Origin: Sulfuricurvum sp. IAE1
GTDB lineage: Bacteria; Campylobacterota; Campylobacteria; Campylobacterales; Sulfurimonadaceae
Reading direction: 5' to 3'
DNA length: 24,089 nucleotides
Assembly: GCA_945867285.1 (NCBI GenBank)
Contig: CAMBHX010000009.1
Location: forward strand, 1 to 24,089
Position numbers and translations under genes: made by a program
Shown: positions 1 to 6,614 of the stretch, piece after piece
Layout of the letters: the number at the start of each line of letters is the position of its first letter
How positions within the stretch are numbered: position 1 is the first letter of the stretch
Notes under the pieces: model-generated
The model's input: the letters and a program-made list of their open reading frames with translations, nothing else
What the model was told of the DNA's origin: nothing
The model's database searches: none

Positions 1-1265
1 GCAAATCGTAAGTTCATTTGGTGGTCGATGAGCAGCATTGCCGTTTGGGTGATACGACTGGGAAGTTCTTCGATCTCAAAGCCGTAAAATTGGCTGATAT
101 GGACAAATGGGGTTAATATTTTCAATGCTTTCAATACCGAAAATTCCAAAAGTTTGAGCTCTCGATAGGCAATAACGAGAAAATTTCCACTACCGCATGC
201 AGGGTCGAGAAAAGTGAGGTTGGAGAGTTTGGCATGGAAGATTTGGAGTTGCTTTTCGCTATTTTTTATTCTTTGGAACTCTTCCCACAGTTCATCGAGA
301 AACAGAGGTTTTATCGCTTTTAAGATGTTTTTCTCACTGGTGAAGTGTGCCCCCAGCTCCCCACGTTTGGTCGTATCCATCGACGCTTGGAACATCGAGC
401 CGAAAATCGCTGGGCTGATGAGACTCCAGTCAAACGAACACGCATCGAGGAGCATTTCACGCATAGAGGTATCGAAGTGGGCAGTCCGTAGCTGTTCGGT
501 AAAAATGGAGCCGTTAATATAGGGAAATTGGGTGTAGATTTCATCAATATTTTTTTGACGTTTATCATTGGGGGTATCAAAAATCTCAAAGAGATAGTTA
601 ATAGTTGAACCCAAATCCCGACCACTCTCATGAGTATGATTTTCGATTAACTCTCTAAAGCCATTTTTGGGAAAAATCCCCGTATCTTCCGCAAACATAC
701 AAAACAAGAGGCGTGTCAAAAACAGTTCGAGCTGGTGTCCGCTGTAGCCGTTTTCAAGGAGCTTATCATGGAGTTTCCCCATCAACTCTGCAGCAGCTCG
801 GTTGGTCGGTTCTTCTTCTTTGTAGGTTTTCTTTTGATACCCTGCGATAAAGGCAAAGACCTCAATATTTTTGACTAAATCGCCAAGAATGAATCGATAT
901 TCTTCCTTGGTATCCAAATCAATGAGATAAAAATTGACAAAATCACATACGAGGATGAATTTTGGTAAATCTCTTTGTTTTAAATTTGGGAGGTACTCAA
1001 ATGCTTGCTCTTTTGCTTTTACTAAATCCTTGCCGAAGCTTTTTTGTTCTACGAGTAACTGCCCTCGCCAAAACACATCAATAAAGCCCTGCGAACCATC
1101 TATCTTTTTGATAGGACGCTCAAACTCTATCCCACGAGGTGAAACATCAAATATTTTAAAAAATTCTATCCAAAAGCTCTGTGAATGCTGTTTTTCATTG
1201 GTGGTATTTTCCCACTCTTTTTGAAAGACAATGGCACGATTACGGATTTCAGTTAGGGTTATCAT
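1..1265 (-). CDS. MmeI-like Type IIL restriction/DNA-methyltransferase, partial (3' end outside window)
   Basis: One uninterrupted frame of about 421 codons starts at the ATG at 1265, just below an in-frame TGA, and runs off the left edge. Near the N-terminus Asp63, nine residues, then Glu73-Gln74-Lys75 form a D-X9-EXK pattern, the same spacing as the nuclease site of MmeI (D70-X9-EXK82). Around residue 354 lies DPACGSGNF, the SAM-binding motif I of N6-adenine methyltransferases, followed by a segment ending IDHQMN that is typical of this family. Between them is the helical spacer region. The NPPY/F motif and target-recognition domain would lie beyond the edge. Such enzymes cut and methylate DNA from one polypeptide and usually need no partner gene. 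The family call is from motifs; specificity cannot be predicted. It is the only defence-type gene in the window and has a plausible promoter of its own. An alternative is a methylase-only relative, but the intact D/E/K triad argues for cleavage. Confidence 0.85.
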   Translation of the reverse strand, partial: MITLTEIRNRAIVFQKEWENTTNEKQHSQSFWIEFFKIFDVSPRGIEFERPIKKIDGSQGFIDVFWRGQLLVEQKSFGKDLVKAKEQAFEYLPNLKQRDLPKFILVCDFVNFYLIDLDTKEEYRFILGDLVKNIEVFAFIAGYQKKTYKEEEPTNRAAAELMGKLHDKLLENGYSGHQLELFLTRLLFCMFAEDTGIFPKNGFRELIENHTHESGRDLGSTINYLFEIFDTPNDKRQKNIDEIYTQFPYINGSIFTEQLRTAHFDTSMREMLLDACSFDWSLISPAIFGSMFQASMDTTKRGELGAHFTSEKNILKAIKPLFLDELWEEFQRIKNSEKQLQIFHAKLSNLTFLDPACGSGNFLVIAYRELKLLEFSVLKALKILTPFVHISQFYGFEIEELPSRITQTAMLLIDHQMNLRF

Positions 1266-1498
1266 AATGGAGTTGCTTTCATATCAAGATGCTAAAGAAC
1301 TCTTATTATACAAGAATAATGAAAAAGGATGAGAAAATATATCAAAATGAAAGAAAAGTGGGATAGATCCCGTATCAAAACAAGCATAAGCGCAGTTTCT
1401 GTGAAAACAAGGGTACCGCTTGTAAAGCGATCTTTCCTTGAATACTAGATGACAATGGTGCCAAGCACGTGGTATAATAAAAATAAATGCGTTGAGTA
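1266..1498. other. Gap between fixH and the MmeI-like gene
   Basis: No convincing gene is seen. It holds the MmeI-like gene promoter, a 33-codon ATG frame on the plus strand at 1347-1448 without good family resemblance, and a perfect extended -10 (TGGTATAAT, 1470-1478) on the plus strand that would fire into the 3' end of fixH in antisense. Short inverted repeats occur around 1411-1428 (ACAAG/CTTGT and CGCTT/AAGCG), too small to call a terminator or RNA gene. Transcription from fixH presumably ends here, but no U-tract hairpin is evident. Confidence 0.4.
1305..1310 (-). promoter_or_regulatory. -10 box for the MmeI-like gene
   Basis: TATAAT reads on the minus strand about 40 bases upstream of the ATG at 1265 and is directly preceded by TTG. 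No convincing -35 hexamer is visible, which is usual for sigma-70 promoters in this phylum. Confidence 0.5.
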
Positions 1499-2020
1499 TT
1501 AAAACTCTTCGGTGTGAGAATTACGGGTATCAGCTTTGAGGTTATAGAAACGACTCTTGTCGCCTACGGATATTTTTGCTAAAATATCCCATCGACCTAG
1601 TTTTGGGAGATCGGTAGCTTTAAAGGTATACATTCCATCCACCACAGTAGGACTATTGAGCGTAATATCAAAATCGGTAGTATCAGGTCGTGTCAATACT
1701 ACTTCTATTTTGGCATTATTGATAGCATTCTTCGCTTTGTCGCTGATTTTATAAGCAACAGCACAGCCTTTTGCAGTTATTTGAGGAGTTACAAAAGCAA
1801 TCGTATAATTTTGATCAAATGCAATTTTTGCTTCGATAATATCATTGATATTGGCATCATAAGCATGGTAGTTTTGCATCCCATAGTTAGAGAGCTTGAC
1901 AGGTGCAGTTAGAGCCACTTTAACAGCTATAACAATTGCTGTAATAAATAGTAAAATGGCAATAGTGATAATCCACGGCCATTTGCGGCCCGCATTATTT
2001 TCCACTGATATTTTCTCCAC
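1499..2020 (-). CDS. fixH: FixH-family cbb3 oxidase assembly protein
   Basis: A 173-residue protein with one N-terminal membrane helix (about residues 14-36) and a periplasmic domain that resembles the FixH/CcoH family, which helps assemble cbb3-type oxidase and is linked in other bacteria to copper delivery to CcoN. The segment after the helix (LSNYGMQNYHAYDAN) fits the family's conserved region just outside the membrane. It is the last gene of the ccoNOQP unit and its start overlaps the end of the preceding gene by 26 bases. The start is a GTG with GAGG six bases upstream; a second GTG five codons in is possible. Its place in the operon supports the call; the name rests on family resemblance, not on a catalytic motif. 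Confidence 0.75.
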   Translation of the reverse strand: MEKISVENNAGRKWPWIITIAILLFITAIVIAVKVALTAPVKLSNYGMQNYHAYDANINDIIEAKIAFDQNYTIAFVTPQITAKGCAVAYKISDKAKNAINNAKIEVVLTRPDTTDFDITLNSPTVVDGMYTFKATDLPKLGRWDILAKISVGDKSRFYNLKADTRNSHTEEF

Positions 2021-2714
2021 TTTTAGCCTCTTTTCGTCGTGCTAGCTTTCGTCGTATAATCATCACAACAGCATACACTAAAGTACCATAAAAAATAAGA
2101 CGTATAATATCGATAAATGTTTGATTTGCAGTCCCTGCAGCATTATCAAGCGTTACACCACGACTTGCGGCGATTTGTTCAGCGACATCGCTATAGCCAT
2201 TAAACATACCTGTTGCGTATTTTTTGACAATATCATCTCCCTTGGCTCGTTCTGCCAAAATAGGAAATATTGTTCCGCCTGTGTGGGATAACAGCTCTTT
2301 AGCCTCGTCAAAACTACGAGCATACATAATAGACATCACAACACCGCCAACAAAAGTCGCATTGGGACTTAAAACTTGTGCTTTGTCAAAATCTTTATAT
2401 AAAGATGCTGGGCGCGCCAAAATATCCACTTGCTTTTTGAGTTCTACAAACGTCATAATCACCGTGGAACCATTAGCATCTACGCAAAGCTGTTTTTCAA
2501 AATCGCTAATAGACTGATTCTCATCCAAATCACGAACCATAACTAAATAGAGTGACACCCCAGTTTTAGCTTTGAGTTCTGAACCAATCATTTCAACTTG
2601 TTTGGCGAAATTTTTGTCTTTGACAACATCATCTTTATATAAAAATTCAGCATGTAGAGGTGAGAGCAGTGACACAAAAAGTGTGAGGGCCGCAAGCCCT
2701 CGTGAAAACTTCAA
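1995..2714 (-). CDS. Exported, membrane-anchored TPM-like protein of the cco operon
   Basis: About 239 residues from the TTG at 2714 (a TTG at 2729 is also in frame). I prefer 2714: GAGG sits about six bases upstream and translation then opens with a clean signal peptide, MKFSRGLAALTLFVSL, ending in a probable PLHA cleavage site. The periplasmic part has the layout of TPM domains: helix, KTGVSLYLVMV strand, DLDENQSI turn, then STVIMTF and KKQVDILA strands. Near the C-terminus there is one membrane helix (IIRLIFYGTLVYAVVMII) followed by a basic tail (RRKLARRKEAK), so the bulk faces the periplasm and the tail the cytoplasm. TPM proteins have varied roles, including photosystem or respiratory complex assembly and phosphatase activity. 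A role in cbb3 biogenesis is inferred from position only. The family call is tentative. Confidence 0.6.
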   Translation of the reverse strand: MKFSRGLAALTLFVSLLSPLHAEFLYKDDVVKDKNFAKQVEMIGSELKAKTGVSLYLVMVRDLDENQSISDFEKQLCVDANGSTVIMTFVELKKQVDILARPASLYKDFDKAQVLSPNATFVGGVVMSIMYARSFDEAKELLSHTGGTIFPILAERAKGDDIVKKYATGMFNGYSDVAEQIAASRGVTLDNAAGTANQTFIDIIRLIFYGTLVYAVVMIIRRKLARRKEAKSGENISGK

Positions 2715-2721
2715 ATTTCCC

Positions 2722-2823
2722 TCAACCAATAAAAAGATGGTTTGGTGTTACCACCGACCAAATTGTAATGAGTGCAGCGATAACAAGACCGATTCCAATA
2801 AGTTTAGGCAATAAGCTTTGCAT
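2722..2823 (-). CDS. 33-residue single-helix membrane protein of the cco operon
   Basis: A short gene easily missed. It opens with MQSLLPKLIGIG, continues as one hydrophobic helix (about residues 8-25) and ends TPNHLFIG before TGA. Its ATG overlaps the TAA of the upstream DUF4006 gene by one base (TAATG), and AAGGAG lies seven bases before the ATG, the strongest ribosome site in the neighbourhood. The next gene's preferred start is only seven bases beyond its stop. This packing says it is translated. By analogy, small single-helix subunits such as CcoM of Pseudomonas stutzeri cbb3 stabilise the oxidase; that role here is inference, and I do not recognise sequence identity to CcoM. Confidence 0.7.
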   Translation of the reverse strand: MQSLLPKLIGIGLVIAALITIWSVVTPNHLFIG

Positions 2824-3041
2824 TATTTAGCTCCTTGTTGTACATCGACAATATGTTTAGCAGCATCGCCACCAAACTTTTTGATCTCTTTTTCATTTTC
2901 CATTTTGTAGAAATTGGTTGAATTTGCTGCTTGTGTAGAGACGGACCAAAAGGTCAACCCCCCCACGATAGAGAGCAACAAAACAACTGCAATCAACATT
3001 CCAGTGATACCGTCCAATGCAAATATACTACGATTTTCCAT
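2823..3041 (-). CDS. DUF4006 family small membrane protein
   Basis: A 72-residue protein with one membrane helix (about residues 12-33, GITGMLIAVVLLLSIVGG...) and a short charged tail. It matches the DUF4006 family, which as I recall is mostly found in Campylobacterota directly downstream of ccoP. The ATG at 3041 has GGGGGA upstream, and ccoP ends only 12 bases before. Function is unknown; constant linkage to ccoNOQP suggests an accessory subunit or assembly factor of cbb3 oxidase. Confidence 0.8.
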   Translation of the reverse strand: MENRSIFALDGITGMLIAVVLLLSIVGGLTFWSVSTQAANSTNFYKMENEKEIKKFGGDAAKHIVDVQQGAK

Positions 3042-3053
3042 AATATATCCCCC

Positions 3054-3983
3054 TTATTTCTTACTCAAGCTAGCAACATATGCATCAACTGCTTTATGCT
3101 GAACTTCAGTAAGATTTGTAAACGCCGGCATTGTACCAATAGCGCCTTTTTTACCATCTTTTAAGACAGCAGCAACCATGTCAGCATCCATAGCATTTAA
3201 CTTTGGAGCAACCATTGGCATCCCCTCGCCATTTTCACCGTGACATGTGTTACATGTTCCAGCTGTAAATGCTTCTTTGCCTGCAACATCATCCGCTTTA
3301 AATCCATTAGCAACATACTTGGCAACTGCATCAATTTGGGCCGGATCTTGCAACAACATTGGTGGCATTCCACCTGGAAAACTTGTTTTAAGATAGTTAG
3401 CACCATTGTTTATTACATGCTTTACTGATGCTTCACTAATTCGAGTATGCAAGTCAGCCGCTTTTCCACCCATACCGTCAGCCGTTAACCCATGACATGG
3501 AGCGCACTGAACAATAAAAATAGATTCACCCATCTCATTGAGCTTCTCTGGATCTTTCAAAATTCCTGCGAACTCTGCTTCAAACTTTTTATCGTGAACT
3601 TGAGTATCTTCATTATATTCACCAATTTGTGAATAGGAATTAACTGGGTATCCTGCAAGGAAATACCAAATAGCCCAAATAATGGTACCAAAATAAATAA
3701 GCGCCCAACCAAATGGTGCCTCATTTTTATATTCGCCAATACCATCCCAATTTTCATCAGCAAGCTTTCCACCTACTGTATCGTTTTGCATTTGTCGAAT
3801 GTATTTTGTTACTACAAACGTTGTTGCAGCAACCAAAACAACTGCACCCAATATGGCAAGCATATTAACCCAGTCGCCACCACTTAAGAATTTATCAAGA
3901 CCGCCCGCCATTTCGATAGAAGCGTAGGTAAACCCAAGCATCGCAACGGTAACTAAAATAGCAGCTAATATTGTCTTATTCAT
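3054..3983 (-). CDS. ccoP: cbb3 oxidase subunit III, dihaem cytochrome c CcoP
   Basis: A 309-residue subunit that passes electrons from soluble cytochrome c to CcoO and CcoN. Hydrophobic segments lie near residues 4-24, 42-62 and 92-111; the WDGIGEYKNEAP stretch before the last one is the family signature. Typical CcoP proteins have two helices, so the first segment is an N-terminal addition. Two c-type haem sites follow: CAPCH at about residues 160-164 and CNTCH at about 243-247, with MPPM and MPAF segments supplying the likely distal methionines. The ATG has an excellent GAGGAGG eight bases upstream. It is separated from ccoQ by about 120 bases that hold a hairpin-rich repeat, whereas the other cco genes are packed closely; this may adjust ccoP level relative to ccoNOQ. 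Confidence 0.97.
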   Translation of the reverse strand: MNKTILAAILVTVAMLGFTYASIEMAGGLDKFLSGGDWVNMLAILGAVVLVAATTFVVTKYIRQMQNDTVGGKLADENWDGIGEYKNEAPFGWALIYFGTIIWAIWYFLAGYPVNSYSQIGEYNEDTQVHDKKFEAEFAGILKDPEKLNEMGESIFIVQCAPCHGLTADGMGGKAADLHTRISEASVKHVINNGANYLKTSFPGGMPPMLLQDPAQIDAVAKYVANGFKADDVAGKEAFTAGTCNTCHGENGEGMPMVAPKLNAMDADMVAAVLKDGKKGAIGTMPAFTNLTEVQHKAVDAYVASLSKK

Positions 3984-4016
3984 CTATTATGCCTCCTCTT
4001 TTACTGTTATATTACG

Positions 4017-4086
4017 CACTAAAACGAATACATCCGTTTTAGTGGCAGGGACTAAAGTCCCTACAACCCCCTAAAGCTACAAAAAC
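4017..4086 (-). repeat. Two-hairpin intergenic repeat, copy 1 (ccoQ-ccoP spacer)
   Basis: Read on the minus strand: GTTTTTGTAGCTTTAG, an 11-base stretch absent from copy 2, GGACTTTAGTCC (palindromic hairpin, extending to GGGACT/AGTCCC at 4048-4061), TGC, then a perfect 10-bp stem CACTAAAACG/CGTTTTAGTG with an 8-base loop (4017-4044). The same element in the same internal order recurs at 20125-20183 on the plus strand. It lies wholly in the spacer, in the direction of ccoQ to ccoP transcription, so it will be part of the mRNA. A shorter AAAAAC/GTTTTT inverted repeat adjoins it (4081-4096). Confidence 0.85.
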
Positions 4087-4103
4087 TAACGTTTTTGAGA
4101 TTT

Positions 4104-4301
4104 CTAGAGGTCTCTCGACTTCTCTTCGACCAAAGGGTCGTTGATGTCATCATTGAGTGCGAGATTGCCATACTTTTCGTAATCACGCTTCCCTTTTTTC
4201 TGTGAACTGTACAGATGATAAATATATCCGTACAGTATCGCCACCAAAAAGGCGGTGAAGAAAAAAAATCCGTATGCTTGAAGTGTTGCAATATCCACCA
4301 C
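4104..4301 (-). CDS. ccoQ: cbb3 oxidase small subunit CcoQ
   Basis: A 65-residue protein with one membrane helix (about residues 8-28, YGFFFFTAFLVAILYGYIYH) and a polar cytoplasmic tail rich in charged residues. This is the normal size and shape of CcoQ, a non-catalytic subunit that stabilises the cbb3 complex. It starts seven bases after the ccoO stop, with AAGG in the intervening leader. Identification rests on the position between ccoO and ccoP plus topology. A longer frame in another register over the same DNA (4061-4291) is rejected. Confidence 0.9.
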   Translation of the reverse strand: MVDIATLQAYGFFFFTAFLVAILYGYIYHLYSSQKKGKRDYEKYGNLALNDDINDPLVEEKSRDL

Positions 4302-4308
4302 TTTTTCC

Positions 4309-5001
4309 TTATTTCAATCGGTTAAGGTACGCGATAAGTGCAACGATCTCAGGAACATTACCTGCTGCAATTGCGTCTTTAACGTCTTGATTTTTCATAT
4401 CAGCTGCCACAACTTTAGCATCTTCTAACGCTTCAGCACGAGCACCTTCAAGAGTATCAGCCAACTTAACTGTCACTTTTGAACCATCTGCTGTTGGAAG
4501 CTCTGTATTATAAGGAACCGCAAATACTTTTTGAATAACCAATTGCTCAGCATACGCAGTATCAAGATCAGCTACGTTTTTAAACAACCAAGGATATTGA
4601 GGCATAATAGATCCTGGAACAACTTCAGGAGGATTCATCATGTGATTTTCATGCCAATCTGTTGTACGATAGTTTCCTACACGCATCAAATCTGGACCCG
4701 TACGTTTTGAACCCCAAAGGAACGGACGATCATATGCATACTCACCACTCATAGAGTAATGACCATAACGATCAGTTTCTGATTTGAACGGACGAATCAA
4801 CTGTGAATGGCACGCATTACAATTGTTTTTGATATACACCAAACGACCTGTCAACTCTAATGTTGAATAAGGCTTTGCCCCAATTATAGGACGTGACGCT
4901 TGTGCAAAATTTGGCAAAATCTCGATAAGACCCGCAAACGCAATAACTACAAAGACAGCAACCGCAAAAAAGAACGGGCGTTTTTCTAACCAGTGAAACA
5001 T
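4309..5001 (-). CDS. ccoO: cbb3 oxidase subunit II, monohaem cytochrome c CcoO
   Basis: A 230-residue membrane-anchored cytochrome c that carries electrons from CcoP to CcoN. It has one N-terminal helix (FFFAVAVFVVIAFAGLIEI), the haem site CNACH at residues 61-65 and the conserved run SQLIRPFKSETDRYGHYS just after it. GPDLMRVG and PGSIMPQYPWL follow, the latter with the likely axial Met. I start it at the ATG at 5001, not further upstream, because GGAGG lies a few bases before it, the protein then begins at the anchor helix, and longer forms would run into ccoN. The gap to the ccoN stop is 13 bases. All expected motifs are intact. Confidence 0.97.
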   Translation of the reverse strand: MFHWLEKRPFFFAVAVFVVIAFAGLIEILPNFAQASRPIIGAKPYSTLELTGRLVYIKNNCNACHSQLIRPFKSETDRYGHYSMSGEYAYDRPFLWGSKRTGPDLMRVGNYRTTDWHENHMMNPPEVVPGSIMPQYPWLFKNVADLDTAYAEQLVIQKVFAVPYNTELPTADGSKVTVKLADTLEGARAEALEDAKVVAADMKNQDVKDAIAAGNVPEIVALIAYLNRLK

Positions 5002-5014
5002 CTTCCCCTCCTTC

Positions 5015-6496
5015 TTAAGCGCCCATTGGCGTTGCATTTTGAAGTTCACTCTCTTCAACAACACGTGAACTTGTCATAGTTTTGTACATATTGTACGCAA
5101 ACATTGCCATACCCACTAGGTACAATGTACCACCAATAGCACGAATTGTATAATAAGGGTGCAATACTGTTACGGTATCAATAAACGAATAAGCAAGGTT
5201 ACCAAACTCATCGTGTGCACGCCACATCATACCTTGAGTAATACCTGCAATCCACATTGATGTGAAGTACAAAATAACCCCAAGAGTTTGAATCCAAAAC
5301 TGTGTAGTCATAAGCGATTTAGAATAAATCTCACGCTTGAACATACGTGGAGCCATGTGATACAAAGCAGCGATGACCATAAAGCCAACCCATCCAAGTG
5401 CACCATCATGTACGTGACCAACAATCCAGTCAGTAAAGTGCGCCAAAGCGTTAACCGATTTAATAGCTTGGATAGGACCTTCTAATGTTGAGAACATATA
5501 GAATGTAGACGCCATAACCATAAACTTAATCAACGGAGAACTTGCAACTTGTTGCCATTCACCCTTCATAGTCAACATCATATTGATAGCTGAACCCCAT
5601 GATGGTAAGATAAGAACAACAGAGAACACAGAGCCCATAGTTTGCATCCAGTCAGGAACCGTAGAGAACAACAAGTGGTGTCCGCCAGCCCAAAGATAGA
5701 CAAACATCAAGCCCCAGAATGCAAGGAGAGACAATTTATACGAATAAACTGCTTGACCTGACTCTTTTGGCAAGAAATAATATGACATAGCAACAATAGG
5801 AGTTGTTAGTACAAATGCAACCGCATTATGACCAAACCACCATTGAACCAATGCGTCATTTGTGCCAGCATACATTGAAACCGAGTGATACCAGTTGCCA
5901 ATTCCACCTGTAAGGAAATACGTAGGAATCTCAGCATTATTGAAAATGTGAAGCATCGCAACTGCCAAAAATGTCGCAATATAATACCAAATTGAGATAT
6001 AAAGCGCTTTTTCACGACGGATTCCGATAAGACCAAAAATACTGATCCCCCACAATACCCAAAGAATTACAATACCCGCATCAATAGGCCATTCAAATTC
6101 TGAATACTCTTTTGAACTAGTGATACCAAGTTGCATAGAAACAACAATGATTAATGATGCTGCAATGTAAATCCAAAAATGGGCTTTACCAATAAACATC
6201 AAAAACTTCGACTCTGCCATTGATACTTTAAGAACACGTTGTCCAACATAATACCATGTTGACCAAATAGCACTCAAAACGAATCCGTAAATAACACTAT
6301 CGGTGTGAATTGCACGTAAACGACCAAAATTGGTATATTCCGCTAAATCCATTCCCAAAACATAGTTAAATTGTGGAAACGCCATTTGCCATGCGAGGAC
6401 AACCCCGGCAAGCATCCCAGCTAGTCCGACAAATATAGCATTGTACATAAACAGTTTTGCAACCGTGTAGTCGTACTCTAAAGGACGATTTTCCAT
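5015..6496 (-). CDS. ccoN: cbb3 oxidase catalytic subunit I CcoN
   Basis: A 493-residue, multi-helix C-family haem-copper oxidase subunit that reduces O2 to water at haem b3/CuB. Visible signatures: RLRAIHTDSVIYGF with a haem b ligand His near the N-terminus; WWFGHNAVAFVLTTP with a CuB His; SYYFLPKES downstream, containing the Tyr region typical of the C family; GGHHLLFSTVPDW with the paired His; and VGHVHDGALGWVGF with the two haem-ligand His. The start at 6496 has CAAGGAGG five bases upstream; ten more codons are open in frame but lack a better site. First gene of the cbb3 operon, behind a TATAAT promoter with flanking direct repeats. cbb3 enzymes have high O2 affinity, consistent with microaerobic life. 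Confidence 0.98.
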   Translation of the reverse strand: MENRPLEYDYTVAKLFMYNAIFVGLAGMLAGVVLAWQMAFPQFNYVLGMDLAEYTNFGRLRAIHTDSVIYGFVLSAIWSTWYYVGQRVLKVSMAESKFLMFIGKAHFWIYIAASLIIVVSMQLGITSSKEYSEFEWPIDAGIVILWVLWGISIFGLIGIRREKALYISIWYYIATFLAVAMLHIFNNAEIPTYFLTGGIGNWYHSVSMYAGTNDALVQWWFGHNAVAFVLTTPIVAMSYYFLPKESGQAVYSYKLSLLAFWGLMFVYLWAGGHHLLFSTVPDWMQTMGSVFSVVLILPSWGSAINMMLTMKGEWQQVASSPLIKFMVMASTFYMFSTLEGPIQAIKSVNALAHFTDWIVGHVHDGALGWVGFMVIAALYHMAPRMFKREIYSKSLMTTQFWIQTLGVILYFTSMWIAGITQGMMWRAHDEFGNLAYSFIDTVTVLHPYYTIRAIGGTLYLVGMAMFAYNMYKTMTSSRVVEESELQNATPMGA

Positions 6497-6532
6497 ATAG
6501 CCTCCTTGAAGATTAAGCTTAAACATTCAGTT

Positions 6533-6582
6533 AGTATAGCATTATAACTAAACTTTAAGTTGCATATCTTAACAACTAAACT
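6533..6582 (-). promoter_or_regulatory. ccoN promoter with direct AGTTTAGTT repeats
   Basis: On the minus strand TATAAT (6541-6546) lies 45 bases before the ccoN ATG, with a second candidate TATACT just after (6533-6538). Two identical AGTTTAGTT copies, 28 bases apart start to start (6574-6582 and 6546-6554), bracket the -35 region; the nearer one touches the -10 box. This arrangement suggests a regulator site, but no known box (for example an FNR TTGAT-N4-ATCAA) is seen. Confidence 0.5.
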
Positions 6583-6614
6583 ATTTAATAATCCTTAAAA
6601 GCTAACCTTATAAC

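Noticed and set aside
214..631. ORFs of about 100 codons on both strands in the leftmost region
   Set aside because: They are out-of-frame readings of one continuous minus-strand MmeI-like gene whose motifs are intact.
1..1265. Frameshifted or decayed restriction gene
   Set aside because: The frame is open from 1265 to the window edge with all expected motifs in order; it is only cut by the edge.
1360..1450. Possible non-coding RNA gene in the gap after fixH
   Set aside because: Only small scattered stems; no match to SRP RNA, tmRNA, 6S or a riboswitch that I can recognise.
4081..4096. AAAAAC/GTTTTT inverted repeat as a terminator after ccoQ
   Set aside because: AT-only short stem without a following U tract, in the middle of an operon whose ccoP gene has a good ribosome site and no clear promoter.
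4061..4291. 76-codon ORF overlapping ccoQ
   Set aside because: Another register of the ccoQ DNA; it lacks a ribosome site and membrane helix, and runs into the repeat.
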